Source: JBBQKF01 sp038326615 (lineage in GTDB: Bacteria; Bacillota; Clostridia; Saccharofermentanales; UBA5734). Taken from it: DNA of 9,411 bases. The stretch is from contig JBBQKF010000097.1 in NCBI GenBank assembly GCA_038326615.1, positions 1-9,411 of the forward strand, written 5' to 3'. The translations under genes and the position numbers were made by a program. Of the stretch, positions 1 through 6,015 are shown piece by piece. Numbering within the stretch: position 1 is the first letter of the stretch; each line of letters begins with the position of its first letter. Below the pieces are notes generated by a model. It was given only the letters and a program-made list of their open reading frames with translations, did not search any database and had not been told where the DNA came from.

Positions 1-1
1 T

Positions 2-1003
2 CTTATCATTAGAAAGAAGACGATTGTCTTCAGTTGTTGTTTTGTCAGAAAGTAGCGTTTTAAATGACTCGTTTTTTTCAAAAGCAAGTGAAGCGCACAA
101 AGAATCATCCGCGCAAAGTAAAACTTTTGCATTTACCGCCTCCGTAATTCCTTTGCGAATGTACTCCCTCGTTTTTGAAAGTTCTCCATATCTGTCAAGC
201 TGATCCCTAAAAAGATTTGTTACAACTATTATTTCCGGATTCAATTCTTTTGCATATTTGCCAAATGCTGCTTCGTCAATTTCAATAACAATCCGTGTTT
301 TGTTATTGCCCTTATTTTTATGCTTGTCATTATATTTGTTACTATTTATATTTTGATTCTTATAATTGTCTCTATCTATGGCTTTTTCTTTTTTATTATC
401 CTTATCTTTATCTTTATCTTTATCTTTATCTGTATCTCTAGCTATATCTCTATCTCTATCTATATCTCTAGCTATATCTCTAGCTATATCTCTAGCTATA
501 TCACTATCTATAACTCTAGCTATATCTCTAGCTATATCGCTGCCTATGTCACTGTCTCTATCTTTATCATTGCTTCTATCTCTATATGTTTCTTTATCTG
601 CATCTCTACCTAATGTTTTATCACTTTCTTTATCTCGATCTTTATCTATCATTTTATCTGCGTCTCTACCTTTATTCTTAGCAAGAATCGGAAGGCCTTC
701 GATAAGCGCCGAAACTACACCTGATCCAAGGTTGGCTCCTGAAACATTTGTTATTACTTTATAACCTGCTGATTCATAAATCGAGCAAAGCATTCTTGTA
801 GTTGTTGTCTTTCCATTTGTTCCTGTAATTAATGTGACATTGTAATTCTTGGCAAGAAAAGAAGGAAGCCTTTTATTAATTTTAAGGGCAATTTTCCCAG
901 GAAGGGTTGTCGCATTTTTCCCAAGCATTCGCATAACGCAAATAATCATTTTACCCAAAACCATTAAAAGGTTATTGCCAATATTGCTCAATAATTCTTT
1001 CAA
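2..1003 (-). CDS. murT: MurT-type Mur ligase (lipid II isoglutaminyl synthase subunit), 3' end off the left edge, with a large repeat insertion
   Basis: MurT is the Mur-ligase-fold subunit that, with the glutaminase GatD, amidates the D-Glu of lipid II to D-isoglutamine in the cytoplasm. Only the first 334 codons are visible; the gene continues past position 1, so the usual gatD partner cannot be checked. Seen: the ATP-binding P-loop GTNGKTTTT (residues 61-69), NVSGAN (86-91), EIDE (241-244) and FRDQLDR (265-271), in the order and context known for MurT. Between ALIEGLPILAKN and KTRIVIEIDE, where the family has only a short loop, there is an in-frame insertion (about residues 111-234) dominated by Asp alternating with Lys, Arg and Ile. 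I chose the TTG at 1003: an AAAGGGGT ribosome site lies 10 bases upstream and an in-frame TAA lies further upstream. An in-frame ATG at 964 is the alternative. The family call is firm; activity with this insertion is unknown. Confidence 0.85.
   Translation of the reverse strand, partial: MKELLSNIGNNLLMVLGKMIICVMRMLGKNATTLPGKIALKINKRLPSFLAKNYNVTLITGTNGKTTTTRMLCSIYESAGYKVITNVSGANLGSGVVSALIEGLPILAKNKGRDADKMIDKDRDKESDKTLGRDADKETYRDRSNDKDRDSDIGSDIARDIARVIDSDIARDIARDIARDIDRDRDIARDTDKDKDKDKDKDNKKEKAIDRDNYKNQNINSNKYNDKHKNKGNNKTRIVIEIDEAAFGKYAKELNPEIIVVTNLFRDQLDRYGELSKTREYIRKGITEAVNAKVLLCADDSLCASLAFEKNESFKTLLSDKTTTEDNRLLSNDK
302..673 (-). repeat. In-frame hexamer/dodecamer tandem repeat inside murT encoding an Asp-rich insertion
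   Basis: On the plus strand the core is a 12-bp unit TCTAGCTATATC with six exact copies (starting at 437, 467, 479, 491, 515 and 527), mixed with TATCTC and TTTATC hexamers; a pure TTTATC-type run covers about 400-430. Read on the minus strand these give ARDI repeats and a DKDKDKDKDK run. The outer parts (302-397 and 545-673) are diverged relatives, becoming Asn/Lys-rich towards 302. Units are 6 or 12 bp, so gain or loss of copies keeps the murT frame. Inference: replication slippage expanded a surface loop into a charged linker, either disordered or a charged helix. The opposite strand is also open and reads as Ser/Leu/Ile-rich, which is only a by-product of the repeat. Confidence 0.9.
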
Positions 1004-1014
1004 ATTTTCGCTTA

Positions 1015-1022
1015 CCCCTTTC
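1015..1022 (-). promoter_or_regulatory. Ribosome-binding site deciding the TTG start of murT
   Basis: On the minus strand AAAGGGGT lies 10 bases before the TTG at 1003, and the ATG at 964 has no comparable site. The plus-strand acyltransferase gene near 8418 has an almost identical AAAGGGGT-N10-start layout, which supports the choice. Confidence 0.55.
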
Positions 1023-1064
1023 GAAAATTAATTACAAAATTGCCCTTTAACATATAATAAATTT

Positions 1065-1280
1065 AGAATTCTATTGCATCTTTTGTTTCAATTCCAACTT
1101 AAATCTCTATTGCAACTTATGCCTTCATACCAACTATAATATCGATTACAACTTTCTATTACTTCAATTTCATTCGTTTCACAATTTTCGTCAGTTGCAT
1201 CAGCTGCACAAGCCTTTTCGGTTTTATCTGTTTTAACGGTTTATCAATTTTATCAGTTTAATAAATTTTATCGGATTTTT
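1065..1280. repeat. Degenerate 18-bp (2 x 9) periodic array in the carA-murT gap
   Basis: Phase-locked related 9-mers recur every 18 bp: TTGCATCTT (1074), TTCCAACTT (1092), TTGCAACTT (1110), TACCAACTA (1128), TTACAACTT (1146). After these come TCAATTTCA, TTCGTTTCA, TCAGTTGCA and TCAGCTGCA in the same 9-bp register, then TTTTAT-ending units to about 1280. The periodicity is visible but strongly diverged. On the minus strand one frame stays open for about 47 codons (around 1242 down to 1094), with no ATG, GTG or TTG start in a sensible place, so I do not call a gene. This could be a decayed coding repeat or a purely non-coding tandem array. Confidence 0.55.
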
Positions 1281-1383
1281 AAAAACTCTTATGTCTTTCA
1301 GCGCATAGGTTTGGTAATCTAACAACCTGTGAGTTATCGATTACTCAAAGACTCACCTTATTATATTACAAATCAATAAATAA

Positions 1384-1420
1384 ATCACCTGATATCATTA
1401 GAAAATGAATATTAGGTGAT
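1384..1420 (-). terminator. Stem-loop downstream of carA, possible terminator
   Basis: ATCACCTGATAT (1384-1395) pairs with ATATTAGGTGAT (1409-1420) with one mismatch, and the inner CATT/AATG can extend the stem. It lies about 75 bases past the carA stop. On the minus strand it is followed by a T-rich stretch (TTTATTTATTGATTTG) and not by a clean T-run, so termination is plausible but imperfect. The stem would also form in plus-strand RNA. Confidence 0.45.
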
Positions 1421-1495
1421 CATATTCGTGATAATATTTCTAAAGTTTATTTGCATATATGTTTGTGTTTTGTATGGTGCGTAAATAATGTGTTT

Positions 1496-2647
1496 CTATT
1501 TAAGACGTCTATTTTTCATTTTGCTTACAAAACGTTCAAACAGGAATTCCGTGTCCTTTGGTCCGGGCGCACCCTCAGGATGGAACTGGACTGTAAAAAT
1601 ATCTTTTCCAATGTATTCAAGACCCTCAATGGATTGATCATTAATATTTATGTGGCTTACCGTAGCAACTGAAGGATCAATTGAAGATTCTGTCACACAA
1701 TAACTATGGTTCTGAGAAGTTATAAAGCAACGGTCAATTGTTAGGTCCTTTACAGGATGATTAATTCCGCGGTGACCATATTTCAGTTTGTGTGTATTGA
1801 ATCCTACTGCAAGTGCCATTAACTGGTGACCAAGGCAGATCGCAAATATTGGCGTATCGCTTTCATAGAGTTTCTTGATTTGTTTAATGGCAATGTCGCA
1901 CTCTTTCGGGTCGCCAGGGCCATTCGACAGCATTATTCCATCTGGATTTGATGCAAGGATAGTTTTTGCATCTGTGTCCCATGGATACCATGTAATATCA
2001 CAGTTATACTTATACAAAAGTCTTGTTATATTTGATTTTGCACCGAAATCCATCATTGCTACTTTATAAGGTTTGTCTGTAACTTCACTTCTGGTTTCAA
2101 TTCCTTCCATTCTGTCATGATTTCTGTCTTTAGGACCCAAATCACCTATTGCGTATTCCTTGATTTCAGAAATGCTAACCACTGGGACTTTGCTCTTACA
2201 CACAAATTCATGGATCTTAGACAGTACTGCATCAAGGTCTGTTGGTTGCTCACTTGTCAGCATTCCCTTCATTGTTCCTTTTTCGCGGATTGTCAAAGTC
2301 AAAAGCCGTGTATCAACTCCTGTGATTCCAGGTATGTCATAATATTTAAGGTATTCATTTAAATCCATGGCATTGCGTGGATCGTTTTGCATTGGTGTAA
2401 TATTGTGCAAAACAAAAGCTTCGAGCCAGGGTCTTTTTGATTCACTGTCTTCTTCAAAAATGCCATAGTTTCCTATAATCGGCGAAGACATTACAACACC
2501 TTGCCCAGCATACGAAGGGTCAGTCAAGAGTTCGATATAACCTGTAACAGCTGTGTTAAAAACCATTTCACAGATGACATTTCTATCAGATCCGATTCGT
2601 TCTCCTACAAAAACCTGCCCGTCTTCAAGTATAAGATAAGCCTTCAT
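1496..2647 (-). CDS. carA: Carbamoyl-phosphate synthase small (glutamine amidotransferase) subunit
   Basis: CarA hydrolyses glutamine and channels ammonia to CarB, which makes carbamoyl phosphate for pyrimidine and arginine synthesis in the cytoplasm. The 383-residue product has the usual length. The N-terminal CarA domain (about 1-190) contains the FNTAVTGYIELLTDPSYAGQ block (30-49) and GNYGI (59-63). The C-terminal class I glutaminase (about 195-380) has the SNGPGDP loop (241-247), nucleophile Cys271 in FAICLGHQL, KYGHRGINHPV (289-299), and the His356/Glu358 pair of FHPEG. All catalytic residues are present. The ATG start is preceded by GGAGGA at a good distance, and a promoter lies at 2706-2734. 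Oddity: no carB follows. The next gene downstream is murT, 492 bases away, so the large subunit must be elsewhere. Confidence 0.97.
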   Translation of the reverse strand: MKAYLILEDGQVFVGERIGSDRNVICEMVFNTAVTGYIELLTDPSYAGQGVVMSSPIIGNYGIFEEDSESKRPWLEAFVLHNITPMQNDPRNAMDLNEYLKYYDIPGITGVDTRLLTLTIREKGTMKGMLTSEQPTDLDAVLSKIHEFVCKSKVPVVSISEIKEYAIGDLGPKDRNHDRMEGIETRSEVTDKPYKVAMMDFGAKSNITRLLYKYNCDITWYPWDTDAKTILASNPDGIMLSNGPGDPKECDIAIKQIKKLYESDTPIFAICLGHQLMALAVGFNTHKLKYGHRGINHPVKDLTIDRCFITSQNHSYCVTESSIDPSVATVSHININDQSIEGLEYIGKDIFTVQFHPEGAPGPKDTEFLFERFVSKMKNRRLK

Positions 2648-2705
2648 TTAAAATCCTCCATAAATTTTTTAAAGTGTCACAGAAAGCCATTTGTTTATTT
2701 TGTGT

Positions 2706-2734
2706 ATTTTAGCATCTCATAAGAATTTATGCAA
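2706..2734 (-). promoter_or_regulatory. Sigma-A-type promoter of carA
   Basis: On the minus strand TTGCAT (2734-2729), a 17-base spacer, then TAAAAT (2711-2706) preceded by TGC (an extended -10). Transcription would start near 2699, leaving a leader of about 50 nt. That looks too short for a PyrR-type attenuator, and none was seen. Confidence 0.6.
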
Positions 2735-2787
2735 GTTTATGCTAAGAAAGTTTCGTTTTTCTAAAGACTCAATACATACAAAAAAAT

Positions 2788-2862
2788 TGGCGCTCCGAAC
2801 AGGAATCGAACCCGTATCAACGGCTCCGGAAACCGTTGTCCTATCCGTTGGACTATCGGAGC
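2788..2862 (-). tRNA. tRNA-Arg (anticodon CCG), CCA encoded
   Basis: The minus strand folds as a complete tRNA. The acceptor stem is GCTCCGA/TCGGAGC, with discriminator G and an encoded CCA (2790-2788). The D arm is GTCC/GGAC. The anticodon stem ACGGT/GCCGT closes a 7-base loop TTCCGGA, giving anticodon CCG (2829-2827), which reads CGG arginine codons. The T arm is ACGGG-TTCGATT-CCTGT. A T7 run (complement of 2780-2786) follows one base after the CCA and probably terminates transcription. A weak promoter is possible upstream: TTGTAG at 2911-2906 and TATATT at 2886-2881, with a long 19-base spacer. It lies between carA and glnN on the same strand. Confidence 0.95.
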
Positions 2863-3231
2863 ATTGCCACTGTGACAAATAATATATTAATAAATTCATT
2901 TGCCTCTACAATTTGTTCTAAGCAGTGTTTTCTTGCTTCCGGACAAGAATTTGGCAAATATTATAGCTTTTGTTTCATTAATTCATATTTGTTCAATCAA
3001 GAATTCTACATGAAATAATTAAATATTGCAAGTTAAGCTATCAGGTAATTGATTATATGTTTTTTTGCAATAATAATCAAGGGCTAAATATGCAGTTTCA
3101 ATACGGCTACCGAATAACAAGTGATAATGCCTTATTGTAACATAAGTGATTATTCTTATAAATTGAAAATAATAATATAATTGAACCTCAAGATATCAAG
3201 GCACCGAGTGGATGTGCAATTCCTGATTTTA
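2863..3231. other. Intergenic region between the tRNA and the glnN terminator
   Basis: No coding sequence can be supported here: the short open frames lack ribosome sites, and one overlaps the tRNA. The left end probably holds the tRNA promoter (about 2881-2911). A heptamer AAGTGAT occurs twice, at about 3119 and 3147, flanking a short CTTAT/ATAAG stem. No IS ends, CRISPR or riboswitch was recognised. Confidence 0.5.
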
Positions 3232-3266
3232 CAAAACGGCCCTATGCATTTTTCTGCACAGAGCCG
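3232..3266 (-). terminator. Intrinsic terminator of glnN
   Basis: On the minus strand CGGCTCTGTGCA (3266-3255) pairs over 12 bp with TGCATAGGGCCG (3248-3237), allowing two G-U pairs, around the loop GAAAAA. TTTTGTAAAAT follows. It starts about 49 bases past the glnN stop, and the GC-rich foot of the stem next to a U-tract is typical. Confidence 0.85.
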
Positions 3267-3314
3267 CATTCTAAACCTAGATACTATTATTCTGTATAAA
3301 CATATTTTTTGTTA

Positions 3315-5408
3315 TTAAATCATGAAAAGCATATCGCCATATGTTGGAAGTGGCCAAATGTCTGCATCTACTATAACTTCAAGCTTATCTGCTGCTGCAC
3401 GTACAATTGCCATTTTTTCGAATACATCAAACCTGACAAAACTTGCATGGTCGTATGAATCTCCGTGGAATGATGTTGCTTTTGCAACAGATTTTTCGAG
3501 TATTGCAATGTTTTTATTTAATTCACCAATCAATGTTGTTACTTCTTTAATTAATCCCATCTGAGCTGAGACATCAAGGCTTAAATCAACTGATTTAATT
3601 ACTGAAATATTTGATGCAAGATCACCAGCAAAGTTAATTACTGCAGGCATAATCTGACGCTTTGCTATATCAAGCATTGCGAGAGCTTCAATATTTATTG
3701 TCTTAATATAGTGTTCAAGAGAAATCTCATATCGTGATTGCATTTCAACTCTGCTAAGAACACCATGTTTTTCCATAACAGCAAGATTTTTCTCGGCTAT
3801 TATTGCTTTGATAGATTCTACAGTTGTTTTAATATTAGGCAATCCACGTTTCTCAGCTTCTACTACCCATTCATCAGAATATCCGTTTCCGTTGAAAATT
3901 ACTCTGCTATTGTTTTTTGCAACATCTACAAGAATGTTTAAAACTTCTGCTTGAAAGTCCGTTGCTTTCTCTAACCTGTCTGCAAACTGTGAAAGAATTT
4001 CAGCAACAATTGCGTTTAATGTGAAGTTACATTGTGCAATTGACATTGAAGAACCGACCATTCTGAATTCAAACTTATTCCCAGTGAAAGCAAATGGAGA
4101 CGTTCTGTTTCTGTCGGTTGCATCTTTTGGGAACTGAGGAAGCGATGAAACACCTAATTGCATGTGTCCGCCGCTCTTAGATGATGTAACTTCTCCTGCA
4201 GCCAATTGTCCAAGTATATTTGAGAGTTGGTCACCGAGGAATATAGAAATTATAGCTGGAGGAGCCTCGTTTGCTCCAAGTCTGTGGTCGTTTCCTGGAG
4301 AAGCTGCAGAAACTCTAAGGAGATCAGCATATTCATCAACAGCTTTAACTACTGCGCATAAGAATACAAGAAATTGTTCATTTGCATGAGGAGTATTGCC
4401 AGGCTCAAGCAGGTTTGCGCCTTCATCTGTTCCCATTGACCAGTTGTTATGCTTACCTGAACCGTTAACCCCAGCAAATGGTTTCTCATGAAGGAGGCAA
4501 ACAAGACCTTGTCTTAAAGCAACTTTTTTCATTACTTCCATTGTAAGCTGATTGTGATCTGTTGCAATATTTGTTGTTGTGAATATTGGAGCAAGTTCGT
4601 GCTGAGCAGGAGCAACTTCATTATGTTTTGTTTTAGCTGATACACCAAGTTTCCATAATTCCGTATCAATTTCCTTCATAAATATAGAAACTCTTTCTTT
4701 GATTGTTGCAAAGTATTGATCTTCAAGCTCCTGTCCCTTAGGAGGCATTGCACCAAAAAGTGTTCTTCCTGTGTAGATTAGGTCTTTTCTTTGTTCAAAT
4801 AAATCTTTATCGATAAGGAAATATTCCTGTTCAGGGCCAACAGTTGTTATAACTTTTGTTGCTGTTGTATTACCAAAAAGTTTTAAAACTCTCATAGCCT
4901 GTATATTGATAGCTTCCATTGAACGAAGAAGTGGCGTTTTCTTATCAAGCGCTTCTCCTGTATATGAGCAGAAAGCTGTAGGAATGCAAAGTGAACCGTC
5001 TTTAATAAAAGCAGGTGATGTGCAATCCCATGCGGTATATCCTCTTGCTTCAAAAGTTGCGCGAAGTCCGCCTGAAGGGAAAGAAGATGCATCTGGTTCG
5101 CCCTTAATTAGTTCTTTTCCGGAAAATTCCATGATAACTTTACCATCAGCGGTTGGTGAAATGAATGAGTCATGCTTTTCTGCAGTAATTCCTGTAAGGG
5201 GTTGAAACCAATGGGTAAAGTGTGTAGCGCCTTTTTCAATAGCCCAATCCTTCATTGCATTAGCAACGACTTCTGCTACATTTGCTTCAAGAGGGGTTCC
5301 CTGATCAATAGTTTTTTTCAAAGCCTTGAAAGTAGCCTTAGGCAATCTCTCTCTCATAACCGACTCGTTAAAAACGCAAGAACCAAAAAGATCTGTTAAA
5401 TTTGACAT
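3315..5408 (-). CDS. glnN: Glutamine synthetase type III (GSIII)
   Basis: Makes glutamine from glutamate, ammonia and ATP in the cytoplasm; it is the nitrogen-assimilation enzyme and the source of the amide used by CarA and MurT/GatD. At 697 residues it is far longer than GSI (about 450) and matches GSIII. Seen: an N-terminal GSIII region with HWFQPLTG (66-73), the metal/glutamate-binding VGPEQEYFLID (190-200), KHNEVAPAQHELAP (261-274), the ATP/ammonia-site NGSGKHNNWS (315-324), the GNDHRLGANEAPPA block (372-385), NRTSPFAFTGNKFEFR (434-449), and the GSIII-specific C-terminal tail ending in DIWPLPTYGDMLF (683-695). All look intact. The ATG is preceded by a near-perfect AAGGAGG (5424-5418). It is a single-gene unit, with its own promoter, a leader with a possible attenuator, and a strong terminator. 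No GlnR/TnrA-type site or P-II gene was seen nearby. Confidence 0.97.
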   Translation of the reverse strand: MSNLTDLFGSCVFNESVMRERLPKATFKALKKTIDQGTPLEANVAEVVANAMKDWAIEKGATHFTHWFQPLTGITAEKHDSFISPTADGKVIMEFSGKELIKGEPDASSFPSGGLRATFEARGYTAWDCTSPAFIKDGSLCIPTAFCSYTGEALDKKTPLLRSMEAINIQAMRVLKLFGNTTATKVITTVGPEQEYFLIDKDLFEQRKDLIYTGRTLFGAMPPKGQELEDQYFATIKERVSIFMKEIDTELWKLGVSAKTKHNEVAPAQHELAPIFTTTNIATDHNQLTMEVMKKVALRQGLVCLLHEKPFAGVNGSGKHNNWSMGTDEGANLLEPGNTPHANEQFLVFLCAVVKAVDEYADLLRVSAASPGNDHRLGANEAPPAIISIFLGDQLSNILGQLAAGEVTSSKSGGHMQLGVSSLPQFPKDATDRNRTSPFAFTGNKFEFRMVGSSMSIAQCNFTLNAIVAEILSQFADRLEKATDFQAEVLNILVDVAKNNSRVIFNGNGYSDEWVVEAEKRGLPNIKTTVESIKAIIAEKNLAVMEKHGVLSRVEMQSRYEISLEHYIKTINIEALAMLDIAKRQIMPAVINFAGDLASNISVIKSVDLSLDVSAQMGLIKEVTTLIGELNKNIAILEKSVAKATSFHGDSYDHASFVRFDVFEKMAIVRAAADKLEVIVDADIWPLPTYGDMLFMI

Positions 5409-5417
5409 AATTGTATG

Positions 5418-5424
5418 CCTCCTT
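5418..5424 (-). promoter_or_regulatory. Strong Shine-Dalgarno site of glnN
   Basis: AAGGAGG on the minus strand, 9 bases before the ATG. It is the best ribosome site in the window and fits a highly expressed enzyme. Confidence 0.85.
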
Positions 5425-5446
5425 CATTTTTTTGCATTCTGTAAAT

Positions 5447-5478
5447 AAAAAAATGATTCACGATAGTGAAACATCTTT
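5447..5478 (-). terminator. Terminator-like hairpin inside the glnN leader (possible attenuator)
   Basis: On the minus strand TTCAC-TATC-GTGAA forms a tetraloop hairpin, extended past one U-U mismatch by ATG/CAT and weak AAAG/TTTT pairs. It runs straight into T7 (5453-5447), about 40 bases before the glnN start. Just upstream, 5485-5517 is richer in G/C than its surroundings and can form GCAG/CTGC and GGTT/AACC pairs. This could be an attenuator with an upstream sensing structure, but no known riboswitch was recognised and no antiterminator pairing is clear. Confidence 0.4.
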
Positions 5479-5530
5479 GTTTACCGAACGCAGGTTTGCA
5501 ACCCCATTGCTGCAAGTTTTAATATTGAAT

Positions 5531-5558
5531 TTTATACTATCAAAAATGTTTGTTCCAA
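5531..5558 (-). promoter_or_regulatory. Probable glnN promoter
   Basis: Minus-strand TTGGAA (5558-5553), a 16-base spacer, TATAAA (5536-5531). Transcription would start near 5524, giving a leader of about 115 nt that includes the hairpin at 5447-5478. Confidence 0.5.
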
Positions 5559-5680
5559 AATGTCTTTGATTAACTCTAAGTTTTCATCATAAAAACATCT
5601 TTTTTACACTTTAATACATATTAATATTAAAACGATATTTTTGCAAGTCTGAACGTAAATAATTTCATATTTATTTTCGA

Positions 5681-5738
5681 GCAATTTTTTGTCAAATTGC
5701 ACTAAAGCAGGCAATTATTGCTATAAATTGCCTGCTTT
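5681..5738. terminator. Two adjacent perfect stem-loops downstream of the AMP ligase
   Basis: GCAATTT (5681-5687) pairs with AAATTGC (5694-5700). Three bases further, AAAGCAGGCAATT (5704-5716) pairs perfectly over 13 bp with AATTGCCTGCTTT (5726-5738) around a 9-base loop. Both have GCAATT in an arm, so they can also pair with one another. The larger one looks like a bidirectional terminator core, but neither strand has a proper T-run after it, and it is about 280 bases from the ligase stop. It also lies upstream of the glnN promoter, so insulation of glnN from ligase read-through is plausible. Confidence 0.4.
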
Positions 5739-6015
5739 GATACAACTTCTCCATACTTTATAGAAAATATGCGAATATGTTTCATTTCAAATTTATTTGC
5801 GAACTAACATTGTTTTTAATAATGGTTATCGTGTTAACTCTGTAAAGGTTGAAAAACTCCGTAGAATCATACCAAATTTAAGCAATTACAAATCGAACTA
5901 TTGAAAAATTAATGGAAGCCACTTTCCTTGATAGTATTTGTAAGAAACAATTTAGTCCTACTGAGTAACCGCTATAGTCTTATTTTTAATTTTTAAATAG
6001 TATCCCATTTGAAAA
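5739..6015. other. Intergenic region downstream of the AMP ligase
   Basis: AT-rich with many stops in all frames. No supported gene, RNA, repeat or clear terminator was seen immediately after the ligase stop. Confidence 0.5.

Noticed and set aside
320..764. Plus-strand open frames of Ser/Leu/Ile-rich sequence across the murT repeat
   Set aside because: They are antisense shadows of the 6/12-bp repeat, have no ribosome site, and oppose a frame with clear MurT motifs on both sides.
849..1031. Plus-strand open frame opposite the murT 5' end
   Set aside because: It is the antisense of the well-supported MurT N-terminus and has no supporting features.
1094..1242. Open minus-strand stretch of about 47 codons in the carA-murT gap
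   Set aside because: No start codon or ribosome site; it lies wholly in the degenerate 18-bp array. It may be a remnant but is not supported as a gene.
2691..2899. Short open frames on both strands over the tRNA region
   Set aside because: They overlap a complete tRNA-Arg gene; their sequences are translations of the tRNA.
3119..3153. Repeated AAGTGAT heptamers as a possible mobile-element or regulator site
   Set aside because: Only two copies of a short AT-rich word, with no inverted ends or target duplication; chance is sufficient.
5447..5524. ANTAR-type antitermination target in the glnN leader
   Set aside because: The tandem hexaloop hairpins with A1 and G4 expected for that element were not found.
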